Positions 9,206 through 18,236 of a stretch of DNA of 64,000 nucleotides are shown piece after piece. A program made the position numbers and the translations under genes. The notes under the pieces were generated by a model. It had not been told where the DNA came from. It saw only the letters and a list, made by a program, of their open reading frames with translations, and did no database searches. This DNA comes from Acidimicrobiaceae bacterium. GTDB taxonomy: Bacteria; Actinomycetota; Acidimicrobiia; Acidimicrobiales; RAAP-2. The stretch is taken from positions 101,543 to 165,542 of the forward strand of contig PNAH01000010.1 of NCBI GenBank assembly GCA_003170315.1. Reading direction: 5' to 3'. The stretch's first letter is position 1. Each line of letters starts with the position of its first letter.

Positions 9206-9967
9206 ATGGCGACGATCGAAATCTCAACTATCGAACCGTTGACTCATCTGGAGGCAATGCGCCTTCAGGCCGACGAATTGGCGTTAACACTCGCGTTACT
9301 TCGATCCCTTGATGACGCAGAGTGGTCGACCGCAACCGACTGCCCCGCCTGGGACGTCCAGGCGATGTACCAACATGTCCTCGGCGCATGTGAATCGGGC
9401 GCGTCCATGCGCGAGAACATCCACCAACTACGTCGGGCTCGGGCCTACCGTAAGCAAGAAGGTGGACCGCTCGAAGCCGCACTGTCAGCGGTGCAGGTGC
9501 GCGAGCGTATGGACCTCAGCCCCGTCCTGATTGTCGAGCGACTCGCGGCCATTGCGCCCAAGACCGTTCGGGGCCGTAACCGCACTCCAGCACTCGTGCG
9601 CAATCACGCGAAACTCGCCGTGGATGGACCGGTGTACGAGAAGTGGAAATTTGGCTACCTCATCGACACCATCTATCTACGCGACCTGTGGATGCACCGC
9701 GTCGACCTGTCTCAGGCCCTCAGCCGGCCACTCGTTCTCAACGCCGACCACGATGGTCGCATCGTCGCCGACGTTGTCGCCGAGTGGGGACGCCGTCATG
9801 CAAAGCGCTTCGTGCTCGAATTGACTGGCCCTGCCGGTGGGACGTACGCCCATGAACCTGAACTCCCCGGAACTGAACATATATCGATTGACGCAGTCGA
9901 ATTCTGCCGCACGCTCGCTGGCCGTGCACCCGCCACTGGCCTGCTCACCACCGTCGTGCCGTTCTGA
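9206..9967 (+). CDS. TIGR03083-type maleylpyruvate isomerase family protein (putatively mycothiol-dependent)
   Basis: A 253-residue protein of the DinB-like helical-bundle group called maleylpyruvate isomerase family / TIGR03083. Signature parts are the N-terminal ATDCPAWDVQAMYQH and the central LRDLWMHRVDLS, whose His residues are expected to bind a divalent metal. Characterised relatives use mycothiol as thiol cofactor for isomerisation or conjugation. A TAAAGGAA ribosome site precedes the ATG. It lies between its likely TetR regulator and an MBL-fold hydrolase, suggesting a small detoxification unit. The substrate is unknown. Confidence 0.8.
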   Translation: MATIEISTIEPLTHLEAMRLQADELALTLALLRSLDDAEWSTATDCPAWDVQAMYQHVLGACESGASMRENIHQLRRARAYRKQEGGPLEAALSAVQVRERMDLSPVLIVERLAAIAPKTVRGRNRTPALVRNHAKLAVDGPVYEKWKFGYLIDTIYLRDLWMHRVDLSQALSRPLVLNADHDGRIVADVVAEWGRRHAKRFVLELTGPAGGTYAHEPELPGTEHISIDAVEFCRTLAGRAPATGLLTTVVPF

Positions 9968-10002
9968 TCGACGACACCGTACCCACACCAAGGAGAACAT
10001 CA

Positions 10003-10728
10003 ATGGACACACGCATCGACGAAGTCGCCAATCGCATTTACCGATTTTCGACATTCGTCCCCGACATCGGGCCCACTGGCTTTACATTCAATCAGTACTT
10101 CATCGACGACGATGAACCTTTGCTGTTCCACACCGGACCGCGCGCCATGTTCCCCTTTTTGGCTGAAGCCATTTCCACGATCACCCCACTCGAGCGACTT
10201 CGTTGGATCACGTTCGGCCACCTTGAGTCCGACGAGTGCGGCGCCATGAACCTGCTGCTCGCTGCCGCGCCCCACGCAGAGGTGGCCCACGGCACTCTCG
10301 GGTGTTTGGTGTCATTCAACGACTTGGCAGACCGAACGCCGGTGCCGCTCGCCGACGGTCAAGTGATCCAGCTGGGAGAGCATCGCGTACGCCACATTGA
10401 TACGCCTCACGTCCCCCACGGTTGGGAGGCGCGAGTGTTGTTCGAGGAGTCAACTAAGACGCTGTTGTGCGGCGACCTATTCACCCAACTCGGCGATCCG
10501 CCCGCCATCACGACTGACGACATCCTCGAGACCTCCTCACTGGCCGAAGACGTTTTTGGCGCTACCTGCATCACGCCGCGGACTGGGTTTACCATTCGGA
10601 ACCTCGCAGGTCTCGCCCCTGCCACCCTGGCCGTGATGCACGGCTCATGCTTCGCCGGCGATGGGGCTAAGGCTCTCCTCGAACTCGCTGACGACTACGA
10701 TGATCGCCTTGCCAAGGCAATCGAGTAA
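10003..10728 (+). CDS. MBL-fold metallo-hydrolase with flavodiiron-like site
   Basis: A 241-residue metallo-beta-lactamase-fold protein resembling the di-iron domain of flavodiiron proteins (the ODP group). The first metal motif reads HLESDECG (His73, Glu75, Asp77). Flavodiiron proteins have HxExDH, and here Glu replaces the last His. Further candidate ligands are His91 or His96, the Asp in LLCGDLF, and a late His in VMHGS. There is no flavodoxin domain. It is the last gene of a TetR / TIGR03083 / MBL unit and ends just before a strong hairpin. Activity could be hydrolytic or O2/NO-related; I cannot decide. Confidence 0.8.
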   Translation: MDTRIDEVANRIYRFSTFVPDIGPTGFTFNQYFIDDDEPLLFHTGPRAMFPFLAEAISTITPLERLRWITFGHLESDECGAMNLLLAAAPHAEVAHGTLGCLVSFNDLADRTPVPLADGQVIQLGEHRVRHIDTPHVPHGWEARVLFEESTKTLLCGDLFTQLGDPPAITTDDILETSSLAEDVFGATCITPRTGFTIRNLAGLAPATLAVMHGSCFAGDGAKALLELADDYDDRLAKAIE

Positions 10729-10745
10729 TCTTCCACTCGCCGGAC

Positions 10746-10774
10746 TCCTTCGCATTATCTCCGAATGCGAAGGA
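10746..10774. terminator. Bidirectional hairpin terminator between convergent genes
   Basis: A perfect 11-bp inverted repeat (TCCTTCGCATT / AATGCGAAGGA) with a 7-base loop. It lies 18 bases after the MBL-fold gene stop and 36 bases before the stop of the opposing transporter gene. There is no long T-run on either side, so strength is uncertain, but position and symmetry fit a shared terminator. Confidence 0.75.
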
Positions 10775-10810
10775 TTAATGTTTCGGCCCCAGACGAGCGA
10801 CGCCTAACAA

Positions 10811-11731
10811 CTACTCCAGCGGTTCCAGTGGTGTGCTCGCGGGCTCGCGCTGCCGATACGCCACGACAGCAATTGCGGTGAGGCCAATCCCAACACCCGC
10901 AATCTGCAGCGCGGTCATAACCTGACCGAGGATTACGACGGCGGCGACCGCGGCCACGAGAGAGCTCAGGTTGCCAATCACCGACGAGATTGAGGCGTCG
11001 ACGTAGAGGTGCGCCCAGTTCATAATCAGATGACCACTACCCGGCACGATAGCGAGCAGAATAATCCAGAACCAGTCGCCTCCATTGACCCGGCCGAGAT
11101 GTTGACCCGTGACCAAGATCACGAGCGTAACTGCGAAAGCCGCCGTGATCGTCGCGCCGGTCGTGTACTCCAACGCGTCGAGGTGGCGGCGCGATCGTTT
11201 GGAGACTAACCAGTACGCGGTCCAAAAAAGCAGCGCGCCGAAGGCGAAGAGGTCACCGTCGATCTGTTGGTGACCGTGCGACCTGGCGCCCACCACCGTC
11301 AACACGACTCCGACCATTGCCAAGGCGATCCAGAGAATGTCCCAACGATGGAACGATTCGCCGAACATCCGTCGCGCCAACACGAAGACGAGCGCCGGCT
11401 GAAACGCCCCAATCAGTGACGCGACCACGATGCTCGTGAGTTTCACGGCACTGTAGAACGAAATGAGATCGCCCGCAAAAAGAAGACCGCCAAGCCAGCT
11501 GACCCTCATCGTCATCCACGTCAAACGACGGCCCGTCGCGAAAGTGATGGCGGTCAGTGCCACCGTGCCAATCCAAAGCCGGTAGAAGGTCAACGCCGCC
11601 GCCGAGGAGGATGCGAGTTTCACGATGATGCCGCCGAATCCCCAGAGGGCCGCCGCTACCACGGCAGCACCTAGGCCGAGAGTTTTCCGCTTCTTCCCAC
11701 TTACCCGAGAAGATTCATTTCGCACATTCAT
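10811..11731 (-). CDS. EamA/DMT-family permease
   Basis: A 306-residue drug/metabolite-transporter superfamily protein with about ten hydrophobic helices in two EamA halves. The first half begins LGLGAAVVAAALWGFGGI, the second FAFGALLFWTAYWLVSK. Members export amino acids, nucleosides or drugs across the inner membrane. It lies 78 bases after the ABC-transporter operon on the same strand. It could be that operon's last gene, exporting an end product, or a separate unit; the gap has no clear hairpin. Confidence 0.85.
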   Translation of the reverse strand: MNVRNESSRVSGKKRKTLGLGAAVVAAALWGFGGIIVKLASSSAAALTFYRLWIGTVALTAITFATGRRLTWMTMRVSWLGGLLFAGDLISFYSAVKLTSIVVASLIGAFQPALVFVLARRMFGESFHRWDILWIALAMVGVVLTVVGARSHGHQQIDGDLFAFGALLFWTAYWLVSKRSRRHLDALEYTTGATITAAFAVTLVILVTGQHLGRVNGGDWFWIILLAIVPGSGHLIMNWAHLYVDASISSVIGNLSSLVAAVAAVVILGQVMTALQIAGVGIGLTAIAVVAYRQREPASTPLEPLE

Positions 11732-11809
11732 CTCAGCGGTACGCGTGAGGAAACGTTGTCGAATTGGGACGCGTCGCGTGGCCCATTGCGATTCACGACG
11801 TCTATGAGG

Positions 11810-12649
11810 TCATTCGACAATTCGAATCTCCCGCGAAGCGTCGAGCGGGACCGGTTGCGGGTGCGACGCGAGCAGCGATTTGGTGTACTCGTCTTGCGGA
11901 TTGTGAAAGACCTCGGCCGTCGTACCGATCTCGACGATGACGCCGAGATGCATGATCGCCACGCGGTCGGCGACTTCGGCGATCACCGAGAGTTGATGGG
12001 CGACGAAAAGGATCGCCAGGCCCAACTCGTCGCGGAGATCAAGAAAGAGGTTGAGAAGCTGGGTCTGGATCGACACGTCCAGAGCACTCACGGCCTCGTC
12101 GGCGATCAATACCTCGGGACCGATGGCCAGGGCGCGCGCCACCGCGACGCGTTGACGCTGTCCCCCCGAAAGCTCACTCGGGTGGCGCACCGCCATGGAC
12201 GCCGGGAGGCGCACCAGATCAAGGAACTTCGACACGAAGGCGTCGCCGTCTTCACTGCCAGGTTGGTGGTGGACGCGGCCGGCCTCGAGAATCGCAGTAC
12301 CGACCGTCATTCTCGGGTTGAGTGAGGCGTACGGGTCTTGAAAGACCATCTGCATGCGCCGGCGAATCTCGCGCAACTCGTGACCACGGGCGTCGCGAAC
12401 ACTACGACCGTCCACCGTGATCACACCCTCGTCCGGCTCAACCAAGCGAATCAACATTCTCGCCAGGGTTGTCTTGCCGCTCCCCGAGCCACCGGCGAGA
12501 CCAAGAATCTCACCTTTGGCGAGATCGAAGCTCACGTGATCGACCGCCAGCGCGCTATCACCCGGTTGCCGCGTCACGAACTCCCCCAGGGAGCGACGCA
12601 ACCGGAACCGCTTGGTGAGGTCCTGGACGCTGAGCAGTGTCTCGCTCAC
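11810..12649 (-). CDS. Oligopeptide/dipeptide ABC importer ATPase (OppF/DppF type)
   Basis: A 279-residue ATP-binding subunit. Walker A GGSGSGKTT is at 53-61, signature LSGGQRQRVA, Walker B VLIADEAVSALD and a switch His in FVAHQLSV. The insertion between the first strand and Walker A is typical of OppF/DppF. The GTG at 12649 overlaps the preceding ATPase stop by four bases, and the conserved domain begins right after it. It is the last of the four importer genes and should pair with the OppD-type subunit. Confidence 0.9.
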   Translation of the reverse strand: MSETLLSVQDLTKRFRLRRSLGEFVTRQPGDSALAVDHVSFDLAKGEILGLAGGSGSGKTTLARMLIRLVEPDEGVITVDGRSVRDARGHELREIRRRMQMVFQDPYASLNPRMTVGTAILEAGRVHHQPGSEDGDAFVSKFLDLVRLPASMAVRHPSELSGGQRQRVAVARALAIGPEVLIADEAVSALDVSIQTQLLNLFLDLRDELGLAILFVAHQLSVIAEVADRVAIMHLGVIVEIGTTAEVFHNPQDEYTKSLLASHPQPVPLDASREIRIVE

Positions 12650-13641
12650 GCGCCACCCGCTTCGCTGGTCGCGCTGACGTTCCGCACGAAAGGACAGGCC
12701 GTCGCGTGGGCGTCGCCCACGACTTCGAGGCTCATGTCGACACCCGCGCACTCCGGTCGCGCGAAGGCACAGCGACCGGCGAACGGACATCCCGCACCCA
12801 TCTCACCGGCGGAGGGCGGTTGACCAGGGATGCCGGCGCGTCGAATGTGATGGCCGGCCGACTCGAGACTCGGGATCGATTCGAGCAACGCGCGCGTGTA
12901 CGGGTGCTGCGGTCGGGCGCATATCTCGGCGACTGGTCCGGCTTCCACCACGTAGCCGCCGTACATCACGGCGACGCGCTGGCAGGCCTGTGCAATGACG
13001 CCGAAGTCGTGCGACACGAGCAAGACCGCCATGTTGAGATCACGACGGCGTTGCTCTATCAACTTGAGAATCTGCGCCTGCGTCGTCACGTCGAGCGCCG
13101 TCGTCGGTTCGTCGGCGATCAAGAGTCGAGGACCGGCGGAGATCGCGATGGCGATCATGACGCGCTGGCGCATGCCGCCGGAGAGTTCGTGCGGGAAGGC
13201 GCGGTAGCGCTGCTCCGGTCGGTCAATCTCAACGCTCGCGAGCAGTTCAATCGCGCGGACATGGGCGTCGGACTTGTCCATTCCCGCGTTCACGCGCAGG
13301 GTCTCCGCCACCTGTTCTCCGATCCGCTTGGTGGGATTGAAGCAGCTGAACGGGTCCTGGAAGATCATGCCGACGCTGTGGGCTCGGTGATCGCGAAGTG
13401 CTTTCCTTGACATGGCCATCACATCACGACCGTCGAACTGAACGTTGGCCGTCATCTGGGCGTGCGAGGGCATTAGGCGAATGATCGACCGACACGACAG
13501 GCTCTTGCCTGATCCCGACTCACCAACCAGACCCACGGTCTCGCCTTGCTGCACCTCGAGGTTGACCCCTCGCACGACCTCGGTGGATCCCCCGCGCGCG
13601 GGGAATGCAATTCGCAGATTCTCGATCGTGAGCAGACTCAT
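12646..13641 (-). CDS. Oligopeptide/dipeptide ABC importer ATPase (OppD/DppD type)
   Basis: A 331-residue ATPase with GESGSGKS at 40-47, signature LSGGMRQRV and Walker B LLIADEPTTALD. It carries the C-terminal extension of OppD/DppD proteins with the Cys-containing GCPFAGRCAFARPEC segment that in relatives binds an iron-sulfur cluster. The ATG at 13641 overlaps the permease stop by four bases (ATGA). It is part of the nine-gene minus-strand operon. Confidence 0.92.
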   Translation of the reverse strand: MSLLTIENLRIAFPARGGSTEVVRGVNLEVQQGETVGLVGESGSGKSLSCRSIIRLMPSHAQMTANVQFDGRDVMAMSRKALRDHRAHSVGMIFQDPFSCFNPTKRIGEQVAETLRVNAGMDKSDAHVRAIELLASVEIDRPEQRYRAFPHELSGGMRQRVMIAIAISAGPRLLIADEPTTALDVTTQAQILKLIEQRRRDLNMAVLLVSHDFGVIAQACQRVAVMYGGYVVEAGPVAEICARPQHPYTRALLESIPSLESAGHHIRRAGIPGQPPSAGEMGAGCPFAGRCAFARPECAGVDMSLEVVGDAHATACPFVRNVSATSEAGGA

Positions 13642-14516
13642 TGTGACCCCAAGGTCAAGTCGCCCCGCGTGATGCCGTCGCCAATGAGACTGACTCCGAT
13701 GCCAAAGAGCATGAGCACGACGCCCGGGATCGTCGTGATCCACCACGCGGAGAGCAGGTAACTCTGACCGCTCGCAATGATCGAACCGAGGTCGGCACCG
13801 GGCGCCTGCTGGCCGAGTCCGAGGTAGGAGAGTCCCGCGATGACGAGCATGTTCACCACGACGTCGACCGTTGAGTAAACGAGGCTCGTGCGAATCAGGT
13901 TCGGTAGCGCGTGGCGAAAGATTGCCCGAAGGTGCGAGTAGCCGAGCGCCTTGGTCGCCATGATGAAGGGCTGTTCGCGCATAACGAGCATCTCAGAACG
14001 CGCCAGTCGAAAGTACAGAGCCCATCCGACGACGACGATGCCGATGCCGACGCCCTTTAGACCTGGTCCGACGATCGCCACCACGGCGAGGACGAGCACG
14101 ATGAAAGGAAAGGCGATGACCGTGTCCGCGACGCGACCAATGACCGCGTCGAACCAGCCACCGACGTATCCGGAGATGGTCCCCAGCGTGACGCCGACGA
14201 TGAGCCCGAGGTACGTTATGACCGCGACCACGAGTAGGTCAACGCGCAGGCCGTAGAGCACGCGGCTGAAGACGTCGCGGCCGACGAAGTCCGTCCCCAT
14301 CCAGTGGTGCCAGGAGGGCGCCTGGAGCGAGTCGACAATATTGATCTGGTTCGGATGGTAGGGCGCGATGTAGGGAGCGAGCAGCGCCGCCCACACCATG
14401 ATCGCAATGACGACGAGGCCCGTCGACAGTTCCCAATTCTGCGCCCGGCGGAACGAGCGCCATAGTCGATAGATACGTCGTCGTTTCATGACCGGTCGGG
14501 TGGCGAGATCAGACAC
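13638..14516 (-). CDS. ABC importer inner-membrane permease (OppC/DppC type)
   Basis: A 292-residue permease with an N-terminal helix (WELSTGLVVIAIMVWAALL), the OppC-typical HHWMGTDFVGRDVFSRVLYG loop and five further helices carrying the EAA-like loop. The GTG at 14516, with GGGAG eight bases upstream, is preferred; an ATG at 14489 has no ribosome site. The GTG start overlaps the OppB-type gene by eight bases. It forms the channel with the neighbouring OppB-type subunit. Confidence 0.88.
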   Translation of the reverse strand: MSDLATRPVMKRRRIYRLWRSFRRAQNWELSTGLVVIAIMVWAALLAPYIAPYHPNQINIVDSLQAPSWHHWMGTDFVGRDVFSRVLYGLRVDLLVVAVITYLGLIVGVTLGTISGYVGGWFDAVIGRVADTVIAFPFIVLVLAVVAIVGPGLKGVGIGIVVVGWALYFRLARSEMLVMREQPFIMATKALGYSHLRAIFRHALPNLIRTSLVYSTVDVVVNMLVIAGLSYLGLGQQAPGADLGSIIASGQSYLLSAWWITTIPGVVLMLFGIGVSLIGDGITRGDLTLGSQ

Positions 14517-15456
14517 TCTTCGCTCCCGGTCGCACGCGAGGGTCGACCGCCGCCTGCAGCAAGTCGGTCCCCAAGTTGAGGAGAACCACCAAGGACCCGG
14601 CGAGTACCGCGAGGGATTCAACGAGCGGGTAGTCGCGCTGTTCGACGGCCTGGAACAAAAGGGTACCGAGACCCGGTATCTGGAAGACCTGCTCCAAGAC
14701 CACGGTCCCGCCAATTAAGAAGCCGACGCTGACGGCGAGCACCGTGACCGTCGGCATAACTGCGTTTCGAAACACGTGACGAATGAGGACCCGACGGGTC
14801 GTGAAACCGCGGGCCCGGGCCGCCTCGACGTACTCGAGGGACATGGTGTGGCGAAGGCTCGAACGCAGCGTTCGCACGATGACCGCCAACAGCGACAGGC
14901 CGAGCGCGATCGCCGGCAGCGTGAGCGAACGCACGATCCCCCCGAAGCCCGCGCCGTAGCCCGAAACCGGCAACCATCCGAGCTTGAGGCCGAAGATGAT
15001 GGCGAGAATCAACCCCGACCAGAACGTTGGCATCGCGAAACTGACCGACGTGAACACTCGAACCGCGTGGTCGGTCGCGGTCTCAGCCTTCAGCGCGGCA
15101 ATCACCGCCAGAGGCACTCCGAGCACAATCGCCACGATCGTCCCGTAGCTGATCAAGGCAATGCTCGGCACGACGCGCTGAGTGATCAGCGAAGAGATGC
15201 TCTGGCCGAAGGTGATGGACTGGCCAAAGTGGAACGTCACGAGGTGAACCAGGAATAGCCAGAACTGCTCCGGTAACGGCTTGGTGAGCCCGAGGCGCGC
15301 GCTGACGAGATTGATCTCCCTCGACGTCGCCCGCGGACCGAGCATGTTCGCGATTGGATTACCCGGCACGAAGTGAATCAACATGAACGCGAAGAAGGCC
15401 ACGCCCAGTAACTGAACCACGCTGATGCCGATTCGCCGAACGACGTACGCCCCCAT
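14509..15456 (-). CDS. ABC importer inner-membrane permease (OppB/DppB type)
   Basis: A 315-residue permease. The family-typical N-terminus (YVVRRIGISVVQLLGVAF, then FVPGNPI) precedes six membrane helices, with the EAA-like loop YVEAARARGF and the C-terminal PGLGTLLFQAV segment. It lies 63 bases after the solute-binding protein gene and overlaps the next permease. Together with it, it forms the pore of the importer. Confidence 0.9.
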   Translation of the reverse strand: MGAYVVRRIGISVVQLLGVAFFAFMLIHFVPGNPIANMLGPRATSREINLVSARLGLTKPLPEQFWLFLVHLVTFHFGQSITFGQSISSLITQRVVPSIALISYGTIVAIVLGVPLAVIAALKAETATDHAVRVFTSVSFAMPTFWSGLILAIIFGLKLGWLPVSGYGAGFGGIVRSLTLPAIALGLSLLAVIVRTLRSSLRHTMSLEYVEAARARGFTTRRVLIRHVFRNAVMPTVTVLAVSVGFLIGGTVVLEQVFQIPGLGTLLFQAVEQRDYPLVESLAVLAGSLVVLLNLGTDLLQAAVDPRVRPGAKSV

Positions 15457-15519
15457 CGCTACGTCACGGCACCATTCATGTCGGGACTACCTCACGTCAA
15501 CTTGGAGCATTGACTCTTT

Positions 15520-17142
15520 CTACTTTGCGATCCACGTGTACTGCAACGAGTCCGCGCCCAGTGGGTCGAGCACGGTGCCACACACGTTGTCGCGATGCGC
15601 GTTCAGGAACGGCAGGTCCATGACGTTGATGAACGGCGTCTGGTCCTGCATCGCGGCCTGGATCTTCGGCCACTGGATTGCCTGCGTCGCTGCGCTCGCG
15701 GTGTGGTCGAAGGTCGTCACCATCTTGGCGATGGTCGGATCGTTCCACCACGAGTAGAAGCTGTAGCCGCCTCCGCCGTAGGTGGTGACGAAGGTCGCGT
15801 ACTCCTCGGGCACCGTCACGTCGCTCGTGAACTCGGCGTACGGGAAGGTCATGTCGTACTGACCCTTCATGTACAGTGCGGTCTCGGTCGCTTGGTCCAC
15901 GGCCTGCAACTTCACGTGGACGCCAATGGATGCCCACTCGGCTTGGAGAATCAGCACGAGGTTGGTGTACTCGACGTAGCCGCTCGGGTACTGCATCGTG
16001 ATGGTGAAGCCCTTCGGGTAGTCGGACTTCGCCATGTACGACTTGGCGAGACTCAAGTCGTAACTGTAGGGCTTGACGACACTGTTCGGCGCGTCGAACT
16101 TCAACTGCGGCAGGACGCTATTGGGGATGGTGCCCAGCCCGTCGAAGACCGTCTTGTTTATGAGCGGACGGTTGATCGCGTACTCCAGGGCCTTACGCAC
16201 GTCGAGATTCTGGAAGGGCTTGCGCTTGAAGTTCATCCACAGGCCGACCCAGTAGGGGATCTTCACCGACTGGAGCGTCAGGTTCGAGTTGCTCTTCACG
16301 GTCGCCACCTGGTTGAACGCGATGCCGTCGGCCATCTGAGCCTGATTGTTCTCGACGTCGAGCAGTCGCGTGTTGTCATTCAACGCGTACTGATAGGTCA
16401 CCGAGTTGAGATAGGGCAAGCCGGACTGCCAGTAGTAGGGGTTGCGCACGAAGGTGATCGACGAGCCACGAACCCATTTGCTGAGCTTGAAGGGACCAGT
16501 GCCCACGGGGTTGTCCCAGAACTTGGCGCCTTCCTTCGTGACGAGAGCCTTGGGCACGATGAACGCGTCAAAGATGCTCATGTTGTAGATAAGGCCCGGC
16601 GTCGGCGCCGTGAGCTTCATCAGCACCGTCGAACTATTGACCGCTGTCGCGCTCTTGAAGCCGCCCGACAGTACCGCGGTCTCGTCCAGTTTCGGGTTGG
16701 CGAAATAGTCGAGTGAGAAGACGACGTCGGCCGCGGTGACCAGTGTGCCGTTAGAGAATTTGATCCCGGGGCGAATGTGGAAGGTGTAGCTCATTCCGTT
16801 GGCCGCCTCGCTCCAACTGCTCGCCACGGCGGGCACGATATTCGGCGTCTTACCCGTGGGGTCGGGCATCACGAGTCCTTGGTACAGCAAGGTGTCAGCG
16901 AAGATGTCGCCATTGCCGTTCGTTGGGAAGAAGGGATTAAGGGTCACGGGGCCGGCTTGGCGGGCGTAGACGAGGTTGCCACCCTTGACCGGCGTGCCAC
17001 TGCACGTGACCTGCGACGCCGTCGCCGACGACGTGACGGCGATTGGCGCGATGGCCACTGCCGCTACGAGTGACGTTGCGAGGAGAGCGGAGACGGCGAG
17101 TCTCGAACCTCCCCGTACCCTCAGTTGCTTCACTTTGGACAC
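15520..17142 (-). CDS. Periplasmic/extracellular solute-binding protein of the Opp/Dpp family (SBP_bac_5)
   Basis: A 540-residue binding protein. The GTG start at 17142 is preceded by a G-run and followed by a basic N-terminus and a hydrophobic signal segment ending near SATAS. I see no good lipobox, so it may be released or held otherwise. The mature part begins GGNLVYARQAGPVTLNPFF and contains YTFHIRPGIKFSNGTLVTAADVVFS, both typical of family 5 binding proteins. These bind peptides, but also sugars, opines and nickel complexes, so peptide specificity should not be assumed. The catabolic genes upstream in the same operon likely act on its ligand. Confidence 0.9.
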   Translation of the reverse strand: MSKVKQLRVRGGSRLAVSALLATSLVAAVAIAPIAVTSSATASQVTCSGTPVKGGNLVYARQAGPVTLNPFFPTNGNGDIFADTLLYQGLVMPDPTGKTPNIVPAVASSWSEAANGMSYTFHIRPGIKFSNGTLVTAADVVFSLDYFANPKLDETAVLSGGFKSATAVNSSTVLMKLTAPTPGLIYNMSIFDAFIVPKALVTKEGAKFWDNPVGTGPFKLSKWVRGSSITFVRNPYYWQSGLPYLNSVTYQYALNDNTRLLDVENNQAQMADGIAFNQVATVKSNSNLTLQSVKIPYWVGLWMNFKRKPFQNLDVRKALEYAINRPLINKTVFDGLGTIPNSVLPQLKFDAPNSVVKPYSYDLSLAKSYMAKSDYPKGFTITMQYPSGYVEYTNLVLILQAEWASIGVHVKLQAVDQATETALYMKGQYDMTFPYAEFTSDVTVPEEYATFVTTYGGGGYSFYSWWNDPTIAKMVTTFDHTASAATQAIQWPKIQAAMQDQTPFINVMDLPFLNAHRDNVCGTVLDPLGADSLQYTWIAK

Positions 17143-17270
17143 GACGACCCCCCCAGGTTTCGACAGGTCCGGCGCCCCCACGACCCCGGATCCGGTGTTG
17201 CAATCTTTGGGCAACCATACGTGACTGATGTCGCTAACGCAAGCCGGACGTCCAATAAAAAAAGTGAGCG

Positions 17271-18227
17271 CTACTTGATCGCCAGCGCGTTCGCCGGTGA
17301 GCCGATGCCCCCCGTGACGTTCAGTGGGGCGCTGGCCAGAAGGAACTCGTAGACCCCGTCGACGGCGCAGTCGTCCGCCAGATCCTCCAGATTCCATAGT
17401 TCGCCGATGGCGAAACCGAGCAGACCAATCAGCACGCGGTGCAAGAAGCCGTACGGTCGAGCGGCCTCAGAGAAGTCCGGGGGCCAGACCTCGGTCGCGA
17501 ATGAATCCGAGACGACGGCGGCGGCACCACTGTCCCAGAGGTACCGGGCCATCGCTTCGGTGTGTTCGATTCCCGGCGCACGCAGGTCCGAGGCGAGCGA
17601 GCGTCGCGCCTCGTCTCCCAGTTCCCGATAGTTGGCGAGGAATCCAGTGCGCACCACGATCGCACATCCCTCGCTGAACGAGAGGCCCGCGGCCTTGCGC
17701 GCGGCTTCGAGGTCCGCTACTGTAATCGAGCCATCAGGCGAAGATGAGAGTTCTCCCTTCGCGTGGTCGCGCGCGACGTCCAACAAGACGCCTCGCGTCA
17801 CGACACCGTGACGCGACCAGTGATCGATCGTATTGAATCCTCCGCTGAGGACGTCGTCGACCGATCGACCATTGTAAAAGACGCCGGGTCGAGCGGCGAC
17901 ATGCGCGAGTGAGTCCCATTGGCTTGCAATCTGAGGAAAGTAGTCGTCGAGAACGTCGTCGAGGTCCTCGACGGCCCCGGTTCCGCCGCGCAACACCCGG
18001 TGACGCGCCGGCATCCTCGTCGAATCGAGCGGAGGGTCGAAGGCCCAGACCGGCGTGTCGAGGCCGAACGTCGCTCCACGACGCACCAGACCGACGGCGT
18101 CGCGCACTACGTCGGACGTGATCAGATTGAGTCGACCAATCGAGTCGTCGGCGCCGTAGAGGCCCCACGCGGTCCCCGCCCCGGAGAGGTCACGGGGAAG
18201 TTCGTCATACGTCGGACTCGTGGCCAC
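17271..18227 (-). CDS. Cyclase-family (PF04199-like) amidohydrolase
   Basis: A 318-residue protein like the cyclase/kynurenine-formamidase family, with SQWDSLAHVAAR near residues 100-112 and HGVVTRGVLLDVAR around 140-153. The canonical metal motif HxGTHxD of kynurenine formamidase is not seen; QWDSLAHV stands in its place, as in a less studied branch. Family members open cyclic or formyl amides using metal-bound water. It lies ten bases after the aminotransferase gene in the operon, so a role in releasing an amine from the imported substrate is plausible but unproven. Confidence 0.78.
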   Translation of the reverse strand: MATSPTYDELPRDLSGAGTAWGLYGADDSIGRLNLITSDVVRDAVGLVRRGATFGLDTPVWAFDPPLDSTRMPARHRVLRGGTGAVEDLDDVLDDYFPQIASQWDSLAHVAARPGVFYNGRSVDDVLSGGFNTIDHWSRHGVVTRGVLLDVARDHAKGELSSSPDGSITVADLEAARKAAGLSFSEGCAIVVRTGFLANYRELGDEARRSLASDLRAPGIEHTEAMARYLWDSGAAAVVSDSFATEVWPPDFSEAARPYGFLHRVLIGLLGFAIGELWNLEDLADDCAVDGVYEFLLASAPLNVTGGIGSPANALAIK

Positions 18228-18236
18228 GGGCTCCTC

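Noticed and set aside
15595-16716. Long plus-strand open frame opposite the solute-binding protein gene
   Set aside because: The translation is Arg/His/Val-rich and typical of antisense shadow in GC-rich DNA. The minus-strand protein is a clear family member.
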